The translations under genes were made by a program, and so were the position numbers. DNA of 64,000 nt, from NCBI GenBank assembly GCA_902569115.1, contig CACFTI010000004.1, positions 39,372-103,371 of the forward strand, read 5' to 3'. The notes beneath the pieces were generated by a model. The model was not told the DNA's origin. It saw only the letters and a program-made list of their open reading frames with translations, and ran no database searches. Positions 44,177 to 53,115 of the stretch are shown piece by piece (positions within the stretch are counted from its first letter, which is position 1; each line of letters starts with the position of its first letter). This DNA is from an uncultured Verrucomicrobiota bacterium. GTDB lineage: Bacteria; Verrucomicrobiota; Verrucomicrobiia; Opitutales; Seribacteraceae.

Positions 44177-45139
44177 TTATAATCGTAAAACATATTTTGA
44201 CGGGTCTTCTGCAGTTTCCCTGTACCACTTGTAGTGCCTGTGAGGGACTTCGAGTCCCTCGACTTGCTCCTCTATACCCTGAGGCTTTGTTTTAATTTTG
44301 CCGAGCAACGGAGAAAGCTCAAATGTTAATCTGGAAGGGCGTTTACCTGCCTCTGTAGAAAAATCTTTGAGCGAACCCCTCTTGATTAAATTTGCCGATA
44401 AACCAAACCTTTCAAGTATCCTAAGACCCAATTCAAATCGGGTTAGTACATCATTACCCGCCCAATGAAAAAGACCGTTTAGGTTGGGTCTTTCAAGTAG
44501 CTCAACTACCACGGATGCGGCATTATCAGCAGAACAGGGTTGCCGATATTCATCATCAAATAAAGTGAGTGGCATCCCTTTCTGAATGGATTCAAAAATT
44601 CTTTCATGAGGACTACGGTTTGCTCTTGGGCTATTTCCGTTCATCAAGGTAAGCCTCAAAACCACTACATTTTCATCCGCAGCAAAAAGTACTTTTTTCT
44701 CCGCTTCAAGTTTTTGATTTCCGTATTCGTTTAGAGGACATGGAGTGTCTGTTGAACGATAAGGTTCATCCCTTCCTCCAAAGACCATATCACTTGAAAT
44801 ATGTATAAATCTGGCACCTAGATGTGTGGAAATTTCAGCTAGTTTTTGTGCCGATGAAACATTTATTCTTCTGGCAGCCTTTGGATCTTGATTCACAACA
44901 TCTGGAGAAGATATTGCCGCACAGTTAACGATTGCATCGGGCCATAAATCCAAAAGTTCTCGAGTAACCTTGCTCCCATCATCTAAATCCAAAAACCTAA
45001 ATGATTCAAAGACGCTATTTTTATCATCATGCAAGCGATATGGGATTGTTTGAAACCCTCGTAGTTTCAATCCTTGATTTATTGTCCACCCCAGTAGACC
45101 TGATGCTCCAAACAATGCTACTCTCACCCTACCCATCAT
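44177..45139 (-). CDS. RmlD-like NAD(P)-dependent sugar reductase
   Basis: A 320-residue extended SDR. The nucleotide motif LFGASGLLGWTINQGL, INVSSAQKLAEISTHLGARFIHISSDMVFGG and the active-site YGNQKLEAEKK (YxxxK) are typical of dTDP-4-dehydrorhamnose reductase and MAT2B-like proteins. No other rhamnose genes (rmlA, B or C) are near, so the rhamnose role is not supported by context; the RmlD family also serves other sugar nucleotides. It lies three bases before the lipoate ligase gene and is divergent from hisC. Confidence 0.8.
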   Translation of the reverse strand: MMGRVRVALFGASGLLGWTINQGLKLRGFQTIPYRLHDDKNSVFESFRFLDLDDGSKVTRELLDLWPDAIVNCAAISSPDVVNQDPKAARRINVSSAQKLAEISTHLGARFIHISSDMVFGGRDEPYRSTDTPCPLNEYGNQKLEAEKKVLFAADENVVVLRLTLMNGNSPRANRSPHERIFESIQKGMPLTLFDDEYRQPCSADNAASVVVELLERPNLNGLFHWAGNDVLTRFELGLRILERFGLSANLIKRGSLKDFSTEAGKRPSRLTFELSPLLGKIKTKPQGIEEQVEGLEVPHRHYKWYRETAEDPSKYVLRL

Positions 45140-45189
45140 AAGAAAGAGGTCCTAAGTCACAATACATGATTTAAAGAAAAAGCTTTTCC

Positions 45190-45218
45190 TTGAAGTAAAT
45201 AGCCGTTGAAGCTATTTT
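45190..45218 (+). promoter_or_regulatory. candidate promoter for hisC
   Basis: TTGAAG (45190-45195), a 17-bp spacer and TATTTT (45213-45218), about 12 bp before the ATG at 45230. Four of six bases match at each element. A very short or absent leader follows, in line with the lack of Shine-Dalgarno sequence. Confidence 0.4.
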
Positions 45219-45229
45219 ACCTTCAAATA

Positions 45230-46324
45230 ATGAATCTATCGCAACTTGCGAATCCTCGCATCCTTGATCAACCCGTCTACACACCAGGCAAGCCAATCGA
45301 ACAAGTTGCTGCCCAATTCGGTTTTACTTCCCAAGAAATTGTAAAGCTTGCCTCGAATGAAAACCCTTGGGGGGCATCTCCCAAAGCCCTTCACAATGCA
45401 AAACTCGCACTTGAAAAAGTACACTTATATCCGGATGGAAGCGGAACTTTTTTGATCGATAAACTTGCCTCCAAATTCTCACTGCATCCTGATCAAATCA
45501 TACTGGGAAATGGCTCCAATGAAATCATTGAGTTGCTGGGCCATGTTTTCATAAATGCCAAGGATGAAATTATTTTTGGTGAACATGCTTTTCCAGTTTA
45601 CAAACTTGTAACACTTTTAATGGGTGGAGTACCTGTTGCAGCTCATATGCCAAACTTTAAGCATGACCTATCTATAATTCTTGATTCAATTACCCCCAAA
45701 ACAAAAATTATTTTTCTCCCAAGTCCAAACAATCCGACTGGTACAGCAAACACAGTTAATGAAATTATTTCTTTTGTAGATCAACTTCCGGATCATGTAA
45801 TTTTATGTCTTGATGAAGCCTATGTGGAATATCTCGAAACCCCTCCTGACATTCGACCTCTCATTGAATCAGGAAAAAAAATCATCGGCTTGCGTACATT
45901 TTCTAAAATTCACGGACTTGCTGGTCTAAGAATTGGATATGGATATGGGTCTAAAGATATGATTTCTTTACTTGAGAAGGCTAGACAGCCTTTCAATGTT
46001 AATGCCATTGCTCAAGCTGCCGCGATCAGTGCAATTGAAGATGAAGATTGGGTTATGCTTTGTCGCAGGAGGAATGAAATTGGATTGAGGCAACTCGAAG
46101 TCGGCCTGACGCGTATTGGCTTGGAGTTTGTTCCAAGTATGGCAAACTTTATTTTGGCCAATGTTGGAAGTAGTAAAAAAGCCTTTGAAGAATTGCAAAA
46201 GAAAGGGGTCATAACTAGACCCATGTCTGGTAAATTAGAGAGTTACCTACGTATATCCGTTGGCACCGAATTAGAAAATGAAAAGGCTTTGAACAATCTA
46301 GAAAAAATTCTCCCTGAACTGTAA
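45230..46324 (+). CDS. hisC: histidinol-phosphate aminotransferase
   Basis: A 364-residue PLP-dependent enzyme counted from ATG 45230; an upstream TTG at 45206 is less likely. Family features are SNENPWGASPKAL near the start, GNGSNEIIELL, LPSPNNPTGTA, and the PLP lysine region FSKIHGLAGLRIGYGYG. It converts histidinol phosphate and 2-oxoglutarate in histidine synthesis. hisF lies seven kilobases away at 52347, so the his genes are split. It is followed by the CorC-type gene after five bases. Confidence 0.93.
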   Translation: MNLSQLANPRILDQPVYTPGKPIEQVAAQFGFTSQEIVKLASNENPWGASPKALHNAKLALEKVHLYPDGSGTFLIDKLASKFSLHPDQIILGNGSNEIIELLGHVFINAKDEIIFGEHAFPVYKLVTLLMGGVPVAAHMPNFKHDLSIILDSITPKTKIIFLPSPNNPTGTANTVNEIISFVDQLPDHVILCLDEAYVEYLETPPDIRPLIESGKKIIGLRTFSKIHGLAGLRIGYGYGSKDMISLLEKARQPFNVNAIAQAAAISAIEDEDWVMLCRRRNEIGLRQLEVGLTRIGLEFVPSMANFILANVGSSKKAFEELQKKGVITRPMSGKLESYLRISVGTELENEKALNNLEKILPEL

Positions 46325-46329
46325 ATCAA

Positions 46330-47643
46330 ATGATTGCTGAAAACTTGCCAACTGCACAGCTTTTGGTTGCATGGTGTTCTCTTGTTGTTTGGTCCGTCAT
46401 GCTGGGAGTTTATCGTACTCAAGTCGATCGAATCAGATCAGGATTGGCAGCCACACCAAAATCAGGACATAGAATCAACAAATTATTTTCTGATTGTTTG
46501 GGTTTACCCAATCATGAAAGACCATTTCATATCGAGGCTTCCACTCTTTCTTCTCTTCAAGTCTTTTTTGGTTTTCTTGTATTTTCAAAGCAAAGCGAGT
46601 TTTTTTCCCATGCTTGGGTAAACCCTGCATTTTTCTTTGCACTTTGCTTTCTTTGTGCCCTTGCTCTTGAAAGAATTTCTTCTTGGCTGGTCCCAAAAAG
46701 AATCAGTCAAACATCAAAAATAGAAACCCAGTTACGGATTGCCCTCATTCCTGTACTTCTAATCAGAATCCTAGCAAAACCTCTTAGTTTGCTGATGCGG
46801 TTTCTTGAAAAAGTGTTTCAGTCCCCCACCCAAAAGATAATTAGCGAGCAGGAGGAAGGAAGTGAAGTTGCGGATCATATTCGAATTGTTGGCAGGGAGG
46901 GAACGAATTTAGATCCAGACATTCTTCAAATAATGGGTAATACCATTGAGATGAGCTTGTTAAAGGTGAATGATGTAATGATTCCAAGAAACCAGGTGCA
47001 AATCTTGGATGTAAATGATCCATTTGTAACAAATCTTGAAATCGCAAAAAATTGCGGTCACACAAGACTACCTCTTTGTGAAAATGACTTGGATAAATGT
47101 TTAGGCATTATCCATGTTAAATATGCATTTCGCTCCTTCTCGGATAAGAGTAACAGCGTGGACTTACGAAAGATCACCAAAGCACCCGCACAACTTTCAA
47201 GGGAAGAAGCGTTGCCAGTAGCCCTCAAGCGCATGATGAAACTAAAAGTTCACATGGCTTTAGTTAAGGATGAGTTTGGCGGTATTGACGGGGTCATCAC
47301 TCTAGAGGATATCCTGGAGGAAGTAGTCGGTGAAATTCAGGATGAATTTGATGCGGATGAAAAACCAATTGAAAAAATTGGTAAGAACAAATGGAGAGTG
47401 TCCGGACTCTCACCTGTTCATGAATTCCCTGAAAGAATAAGCCTTTTTGAGCAAGAAGATGATACGGCAACAATTGGTGGAGTCATTACTGGAGAACTGG
47501 GCAGGATTCCAGAAAACGGAGAATTACTGCAGCTTCCAGGTTTAAATGTGCTAGTTCTGGATGCAGACGATACTCGGGTGTTATCTTTGGAAATTGAAAT
47601 GGCTAATACAACCGAAGGAATCACTTCCGAGGAAACAGAATAA
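46330..47643 (+). CDS. CorC/HlyC-family CNNM-CBS membrane protein
   Basis: A 437-residue protein with an N-terminal membrane domain (DUF21/CNNM; hydrophobic helices at about 5-25, 70-90 and 95-117). Two CBS domains follow (motifs VMIPRNQVQILDVND and HMALVKDEFGGIDGVITLEDILEEVVGEI). The C-terminal CorC/HlyC transporter-associated domain contains ATIGGVITGELGRIPENGELLQL. Members act in Mg2+/Co2+ efflux or homeostasis; the hemolysin name is historical. It is co-directional with hisC, and its 3' end overlaps metG's by 23 bp. Confidence 0.9.
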   Translation: MIAENLPTAQLLVAWCSLVVWSVMLGVYRTQVDRIRSGLAATPKSGHRINKLFSDCLGLPNHERPFHIEASTLSSLQVFFGFLVFSKQSEFFSHAWVNPAFFFALCFLCALALERISSWLVPKRISQTSKIETQLRIALIPVLLIRILAKPLSLLMRFLEKVFQSPTQKIISEQEEGSEVADHIRIVGREGTNLDPDILQIMGNTIEMSLLKVNDVMIPRNQVQILDVNDPFVTNLEIAKNCGHTRLPLCENDLDKCLGIIHVKYAFRSFSDKSNSVDLRKITKAPAQLSREEALPVALKRMMKLKVHMALVKDEFGGIDGVITLEDILEEVVGEIQDEFDADEKPIEKIGKNKWRVSGLSPVHEFPERISLFEQEDDTATIGGVITGELGRIPENGELLQLPGLNVLVLDADDTRVLSLEIEMANTTEGITSEETE

Positions 47644-49144
47644 TTTTTTCTTTTAATTTTTCGCCATCCAATCGGTAGTCCCACACTAGATCATCCCTCC
47701 AAAACTCAGTCGGTTCCAAGCCCAACCTGTTATTTATTTTGGCATGAATTTCTGGCAAAACCGCAACCAAGAGGGAATTGGCTAACCGTAGCGCCTCTAT
47801 CATAGTCGAGATACAGGTCTGTAGGTTCACAAAGGCCCCTACTTCGGTTGATTTTGCAAGTTTCCAGGGGACTCGCTCGTCAGCATACTTATTTATTGAA
47901 CGAATAAAGCCCGATAGACTTTCAAGTCCTTGACTAAACTGAAACTTTTCAAAATTTTCTAGGCATACTCCATGGGTTTCCTCCCATCTTTTAATAAGAT
48001 TTTTCTCTGGCTCTTCTGCTTCATGGTGTTGGGGAACAATTGAATCAAAGTAATTCGCACACATATGCAGGAGGCGACTAACTAGATTACCAAGATCATT
48101 TCCAAGATCTGCTCTGTATCTTGACTCAAATCTCTCTAATGAAAATTCTGCATCCTGCCCCACTTTCATTTCACGCATTACAAAATAACGAAAAATATCA
48201 GCTTCATACTCTTCTATAAGCTCTAAGGGATTTACGCTTTCTCCAGTGCTCTTGGACATTTTTGCACCCGAACTTGTCCACCAACCATGAGCTAAGATTT
48301 GTTTTGGTAATTCAATATTACAAGCCCTGAGCATGATCGGCCAGTAAATCGCATGAGGAGGAGCCAAAATATCTTTTCCGATTACATGAAGATTCGCGGG
48401 CCAAAGTTTTGAAAAATCATTATCCCCGAAACCCGCTGCTGTTATATAATTAACCAAGGCATCAAACCACACATAGGTAACATATTCTGGATCAAATGGC
48501 AGGGGGATTCCCCAAGAAAGTCGTTCTTTTGGTCTAGAAATACAAAGGTCGTTTAGAGGTTCACGCAAGAATTCAATAACCTGTGTCTGTCGGTGGCTCG
48601 GCAAAATAAAATCGGGATTTTCGTCTAGAAACTGAAGGAGCCATTCCTGATATTTTCCTAATTTAAAAAAGTAATTTGATTCCGTTATTTCAGAAACCTC
48701 TCCGTAAATTTCAGGCCACACACCATCTTCCTTATCCTTTTCTTGTAAGAATTGTTCTGCCCGTGTGGAATAGAAACCGGTGTATTCAGCTTTATAAATC
48801 TCTCCCCGATCAAACAAATCCTGGAGTAGACTCCTGACTACTTTTTTATGCCTGGATTCAGTCGTTCTTATATAATCATCATGAGAAATGTTAAGGCTGG
48901 CCAGCATGTCCTGAAACTCTCCTGCAATTCGGTTGCATCGATCCAGCGGTGTAACTTTTTCCTTTTCGGCTCCTTGCTGTACTTTTTGGCCATGCTCATC
49001 AAGACCCGTAACAAAATAAGTTTCCTCCCCCAAAGCCCTACGCGTTCTTACAATAACATCTGCGAGAACTTTTTCATAAGCATGGCCTAGGTGCGGGGAT
49101 CCATTTGCATAATCGATCGCCGTGGTAAGATAGAAAGTCTTCAT
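47621..49144 (-). CDS. metG: methionyl-tRNA synthetase
   Basis: A 507-residue class Ia aminoacyl-tRNA synthetase. HIGH-equivalent: PHLGHAYEKV (about 18-27). KMSKS: AKMSKSTGESVNP. The catalytic fold and anticodon-binding helical domain follow in normal order, and the C-terminal dimerisation domain is absent. In the zinc-knuckle region (FYSTRAEQFLQEKDKEDG) I see no CxxC pairs, so this looks like a zinc-free form. It charges tRNA-Met; essential. Its 3' end overlaps the CorC-type gene by 23 bp. Confidence 0.95.
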   Translation of the reverse strand: MKTFYLTTAIDYANGSPHLGHAYEKVLADVIVRTRRALGEETYFVTGLDEHGQKVQQGAEKEKVTPLDRCNRIAGEFQDMLASLNISHDDYIRTTESRHKKVVRSLLQDLFDRGEIYKAEYTGFYSTRAEQFLQEKDKEDGVWPEIYGEVSEITESNYFFKLGKYQEWLLQFLDENPDFILPSHRQTQVIEFLREPLNDLCISRPKERLSWGIPLPFDPEYVTYVWFDALVNYITAAGFGDNDFSKLWPANLHVIGKDILAPPHAIYWPIMLRACNIELPKQILAHGWWTSSGAKMSKSTGESVNPLELIEEYEADIFRYFVMREMKVGQDAEFSLERFESRYRADLGNDLGNLVSRLLHMCANYFDSIVPQHHEAEEPEKNLIKRWEETHGVCLENFEKFQFSQGLESLSGFIRSINKYADERVPWKLAKSTEVGAFVNLQTCISTMIEALRLANSLLVAVLPEIHAKINNRLGLEPTEFWRDDLVWDYRLDGEKLKEKIILFPRK

Positions 49145-49207
49145 CAGTAGAAAAGAATAATAAACAGAAAGTCTTCTAAACCAATGGTAAATTATTATTT
49201 TACGGGG

Positions 49208-49236
49208 TTGACGTTAACTGAGCGAGTTTTTGTTAT
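49208..49236 (+). promoter_or_regulatory. candidate promoter upstream of rho
   Basis: TTGACG (49208-49213), a 17-bp spacer and TGTTAT (49231-49236); alternative -10 TTATAT or TATATA overlap at 49233-49239. It leaves a leader of about 80 nt before the rho start, which contains the stem-loop at 49285-49305. Confidence 0.45.
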
Positions 49237-49284
49237 ATATGGAATTAAGTAATGTAAGTACATTCTTACTACTCATTGAACAAC

Positions 49285-49305
49285 AAGCCTGCGTAGATCA
49301 GGCTT
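49285..49305 (+). promoter_or_regulatory. stem-loop in the rho leader
   Basis: AAGCCTG (49285-49291) and CAGGCTT (49299-49305) are perfect reverse complements with a seven-base loop, ending 16 nt before the rho ATG. A short TTTA tract follows. It could act as an attenuator or modulate ribosome access. Confidence 0.4.
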
Positions 49306-49321
49306 TAACAACACTCATAAA

Positions 49322-50458
49322 ATGAGCGAAGAAATTAAATCCGCTCTTGATCCGCAAAAGGTCGAGGGCTTACTAGATATTGTTGAAAACAAGGCTGGTT
49401 CCCTGCTTGACCCGAAGCGTGGAGGGAAGACCACCCCCTTGGATCCTTATGTTCCACGAGAATTGATCAGAAGATTTAAACTCAAGAAGGGCTCATTCAT
49501 TGTTGCCGATGCACATCCTGACAAAAAAAGGCCAAATCATAAAGTTCAGTATGTTCACTCCGTTGATGGTTTACCTATTCATGAAAGAAAAAAGCTTTTT
49601 CGCTTCGACCAACTGACCACTATTCAACCCAAACAAAAATTAAACCTGGAAGTACAGGATGGTCGTATGACCACTCGAGTGCTCGACTTATTTTGCCCCA
49701 TCGGGAAAGGGCAAAGAGCACTTATTGTTGCGCCACCCCGTGCAGGAAAAACTACTATTCTTCACGATGTTGCAAAAGGAATAGAAGAAAATCACCCGGA
49801 TTGCCACCTTATGGTTATGCTCATTGATGAACGTCCGGAAGAAGTTACAGATTTTAAAAGAACAGTAGATGCAGAAATATATGCTTCCTCGAATGATGAA
49901 GAAGTTAAGAGCCATATTAGGATTGCAGAGTTAGCAATCGAAAGAGCTAAAAGACTGGTTGAATCAAAAAAGGATGTCGTATTACTTATGGATTCAATTA
50001 CCAGGCTTTCACGGGCTTACAATGCAAATTCAGGAAAAAGTGGTAGAACGATGACAGGAGGACTGGATGTTCGGGCACTCGAGAAGCCCAGACAAATCTT
50101 TTCTGCCGCTAGGAATTCGGAAGAAGGTGGCTCATTAACTATTGTTGCAACTGCATTAATTGAGACAGGATCCAAAATGGATGAACTGATTTTTCAGGAA
50201 TTTAAAGGAACAGGAAATAGTGAAATAATTCTTGATCGAAAAGTAGCTGAATTACGGCTATGGCCTGCAATCAATCTGGCATCATCAGGCACAAGAAAAG
50301 AAGAAGATCTGGTATCTGCCGATATTCTGGAAAAAACTTCATTTTTACGAAGAGCTATGTCCCCGATGAAAACGGTTGATGCGGCTGAAACTCTTCTCGA
50401 AAGGTTAGCCAAAACTTCCCGTAATCAAGAATTTCTAGATCTCATAAAAGTCTCATAA
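49322..50458 (+). CDS. rho: transcription termination factor Rho, short form
   Basis: A 378-residue Rho, about 40 residues shorter than E. coli Rho (419). The missing part is the N-terminal helix bundle. The RNA-binding CSD follows, with [21 protein letters not shown] in the place of the conserved GFGFL motif. The ATPase is complete: Walker [23 protein letters not shown], the Q-loop [11 protein letters not shown] and the R-loop [10 protein letters not shown]. It terminates untranslated transcripts, and is expected to be important in a genome with overlapping convergent genes. The candidate promoter and leader stem-loop upstream suggest control of its own level, as in other bacteria. Confidence 0.94.
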   Translation: MSEEIKSALDPQKVEGLLDIVENKAGSLLDPKRGGKTTPLDPYVPRELIRRFKLKKGSFIVADAHPDKKRPNHKVQYVHSVDGLPIHERKKLFRFDQLTTIQPKQKLNLEVQDGRMTTRVLDLFCPIGKGQRALIVAPPRAGKTTILHDVAKGIEENHPDCHLMVMLIDERPEEVTDFKRTVDAEIYASSNDEEVKSHIRIAELAIERAKRLVESKKDVVLLMDSITRLSRAYNANSGKSGRTMTGGLDVRALEKPRQIFSAARNSEEGGSLTIVATALIETGSKMDELIFQEFKGTGNSEIILDRKVAELRLWPAINLASSGTRKEEDLVSADILEKTSFLRRAMSPMKTVDAAETLLERLAKTSRNQEFLDLIKVS

Positions 50459-50540
50459 CTCGTTGACAAACCATTGTTTTAAAGGCACAACAGATCTTTT
50501 GCTTTAATTTCATCCCCGTCACTCTTTTCATTCTGCATTT

Positions 50541-52301
50541 ATGCATAATTTCTCCGAGCAATGCCTTGATCTAGCAAGATCTTTACTAAGCAATAATCTT
50601 CATCATATTAATGAAGACGGAAGCGTAACTCCAGCACCTGATGAAAAATCACGGGTGGATGAACCTGGCCATGCAGCTCTTGCCATCGGTGAATACTTTC
50701 GAGCTTCTGGAGATGTAGAGCTTGAAGGGTACGACTTATTTGATTTATCCGCTCGCTGTGTCACTCAACAAGCTTTCACAGATGAGGCTTCGGAGAATGG
50801 TTTGGCTTATGCCGCTTTGGGGCTTCTTTCTTTTGGTGCTTCTAAAGAAAGAAATTTGGTTTGGGAAAGATTGCAGGAGCCAACTCGTGAACAATTAGAT
50901 GCATGCTTGATGGCTCGCTCGGACCATAAAGATCATTTCCAAGCTTTCAATATAGCCAAATCAGTTGCTAGATTTAGTTTCGGACTAACCAAAAAGGACG
51001 ACACAGGAAAAGTCATTGATCGTTTTGTCGAAAGAATTGAGTCGAATAGTTCCGCTGGATATTGCAATGACAGACCCGAAGATACATGTGGAGTTTTCGA
51101 TTTGTATGGTCCCCTTTCATTCATCTTTATAAGACAAGCTCTACAGTTGCATGCAAATGTCCACCTTAAGGATAGAAAATTGCCCAAGCTTAGAACTTTT
51201 TCTGAGAAATACCTGAGAATGATTCCCGATATGACCCGACAAGACGGGCTTGGATGGAATTATGGAAGATCGGTTGGCGCTTATGGTCAATTACACCCGA
51301 TCAGCATGATTCTTCAATCGATGAGAGATCAATGGATCTCTCCCGAAAAAACACCGCTTTACCTGGATACGCTCAAAAGATTATTTCAGTACTTTTTCGT
51401 TACTTATTTGGATCAAGAAAAAGGTGATTTGGTCATTCGCGATTCTGACCGCAACACCACCCCAAACCATACGACCAGAATGGCAAATTTTGATGCCGCG
51501 CGTTACTTATGCCAATGGTCGAGACTCGCCAAAGTGATTGGAGGAACCTTGGCTGTACCCCCACCGAATAAATCAAAAGTCGCAGGACGATTCGTTGTTT
51601 TCGATAAATCACACAGAAAAGAACACGGGTTATTTTTGTACAGGGATGAAAATAACGGGCTACAATTCCAGCTCCCCTTGATTGGCCCGGGTAAAGAAAC
51701 TACCAGTGACAACTTGGCTTTTCCTCATTGCCCAGGAATATTTGATTGGCCAGTAAACCAATATCTACCTGTCATGCTGCCCGAATTGACTTTTGGAAAC
51801 AGCGTGGTTGTGCCTTCCTACTATGGTAAGAATTGTGTTACAGGTGTTGGTTTAAAGAAATCGTTTTATTTACGTTTTGATCAACCAGACCTAATCCAAA
51901 CAAATGGAGATTTTGCTCACGGGCTTGGAAGTTGCCAAGTTCAATGGACCTTTGCTGAAGGTAAAATAACCTCTGAATTTTCCTTTAAAGTAAAGAACCA
52001 AGCCACCCTCGACAAGATGCGCTTAGCCCTTGTAATCGGCTCACCGCACTCAATGTATCGAATGGGAACAACCTTAAGGCAGGGCGCAGAAGGCTTACGG
52101 GCAAATGTTGAGCATGATGATTTTCAGGCCAAATGGAGTTCTTTTGAAACAGTGACTGACAACGATGAGTACAGAGGTTATGCTGGCAATACACACTATA
52201 TCCAATACCTAGTTCGGGATCACCCATTGGTTATGCGGCCGGGTCAACAATACAAACTGATTGTTTCCTACGAGCCGGATATTGCTTTTGCTGACGAATA
52301 A
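50541..52301 (+). CDS. unrecognised soluble protein, possibly helical-toroid fold
   Basis: 586 residues, no signal peptide and no membrane segment. No family recognised. The first 300 residues contain many short helices with Trp/Tyr and paired Asp/Arg (GLGWNYGRSVGAYGQLHPISMILQS; MANFDAARYLCQWSRLAK), as in (alpha/alpha) toroid enzymes such as heparinase-type lyases and DUF2264-type proteins. The second half is beta-rich (FVVFDKSHRKEHGLFLYRDE; FDQPDLIQTNGDFAH), like the C-terminal sheet domain of polysaccharide lyases. That architecture suggests an intracellular lyase or hydrolase of oligosaccharides, but this is weak. It lies between rho and hisF with gaps of 82 and 45 bp. Confidence 0.55.
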   Translation: MHNFSEQCLDLARSLLSNNLHHINEDGSVTPAPDEKSRVDEPGHAALAIGEYFRASGDVELEGYDLFDLSARCVTQQAFTDEASENGLAYAALGLLSFGASKERNLVWERLQEPTREQLDACLMARSDHKDHFQAFNIAKSVARFSFGLTKKDDTGKVIDRFVERIESNSSAGYCNDRPEDTCGVFDLYGPLSFIFIRQALQLHANVHLKDRKLPKLRTFSEKYLRMIPDMTRQDGLGWNYGRSVGAYGQLHPISMILQSMRDQWISPEKTPLYLDTLKRLFQYFFVTYLDQEKGDLVIRDSDRNTTPNHTTRMANFDAARYLCQWSRLAKVIGGTLAVPPPNKSKVAGRFVVFDKSHRKEHGLFLYRDENNGLQFQLPLIGPGKETTSDNLAFPHCPGIFDWPVNQYLPVMLPELTFGNSVVVPSYYGKNCVTGVGLKKSFYLRFDQPDLIQTNGDFAHGLGSCQVQWTFAEGKITSEFSFKVKNQATLDKMRLALVIGSPHSMYRMGTTLRQGAEGLRANVEHDDFQAKWSSFETVTDNDEYRGYAGNTHYIQYLVRDHPLVMRPGQQYKLIVSYEPDIAFADE

Positions 52302-52346
52302 ATTTTTCAATTTATTTTCGCCCGAAAATCCGATTCTAAGAACAAA

Positions 52347-53108
52347 ATGCTCTCCGCGCGTGTAATTCCTTGCTTAGATGTGGATGCGGGTAGAGTAGTG
52401 AAAGGTATTCGCTTTAAGGAATTAAAAGATGCGGGAAATCCAGTTGAAGTTGCCAAGGCATATCAAGAGCAAGGTGCAGATGAATTGGTTTTTCTAGATA
52501 TCACAGCTTCAAGCGACGAAAGACAAACAATGCGGGAAGTTGTAGAACAGACAGTTGAGTCATGCTTTATGCCTGTAACCGTAGGTGGAGGAATACGTGA
52601 ACTCAGTGATATCAGAGATATGCTTTTATGCGGTGCAGATAAAATAAGTTTAAATACAGCAGTAATACTTAATCCTGAACTCATAAACCAAGCCTCCATG
52701 CAATTCGGAAATCAGTGTATCGTCGTGGCCATTGATGCGAAGTGGGACAAGGAAAAAAATGCTTGGTTTGTCTATACCCACGGAGGAAGAAAACCAACTA
52801 ATTTAAATGCGATATCATGGGCAAAAGAAGTTGTTCAGCGAGGAGCCGGGGAAATATTACTAACAAGTATGGACCGGGACGGGACCAAAGACGGGTATGA
52901 CATTGCCTTAACTAGACAAATTAGTGACGCCGTCGAAGTACCAATTATTGCCTCCGGCGGAGTAGGAAATCCTCAACATATGGTCGAAGGTATATTATCG
53001 GGACGAGCAAGTGCTGCTCTAGCCGCAAGTATTTTTCATTTTGGGGAGTTTTCTATCCAACAGACAAAGCAGACAATGAGAGATGCCGGTGTTCCTGTTA
53101 GGCTCTAG
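52347..53108 (+). CDS. hisF: imidazole glycerol phosphate synthase cyclase subunit
   Basis: A 253-residue TIM-barrel protein of normal length. Catalytic acids are in [17 protein letters not shown] (the conserved D near residue 11) and [11 protein letters not shown]. Phosphate-binding loops are [10 protein letters not shown] and IIASGGVG. It makes imidazole glycerol phosphate and AICAR with HisH, which is not in this window. It is not linked to the other his genes here except hisC, 6 kb away. It ends seven bases before the end of the convergent thioredoxin-like gene. Confidence 0.96.
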   Translation: MLSARVIPCLDVDAGRVVKGIRFKELKDAGNPVEVAKAYQEQGADELVFLDITASSDERQTMREVVEQTVESCFMPVTVGGGIRELSDIRDMLLCGADKISLNTAVILNPELINQASMQFGNQCIVVAIDAKWDKEKNAWFVYTHGGRKPTNLNAISWAKEVVQRGAGEILLTSMDRDGTKDGYDIALTRQISDAVEVPIIASGGVGNPQHMVEGILSGRASAALAASIFHFGEFSIQQTKQTMRDAGVPVRL

Positions 53109-53115
53109 ATAAATT

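Noticed and set aside
44177..45139. dTDP-rhamnose synthesis operon
   Set aside because: Only an RmlD-like reductase is present; rmlA, B and C are not near.
45150..45229. hisC start at TTG 45206
   Set aside because: The ATG at 45230 gives a normal N-terminus and fits the promoter position better.
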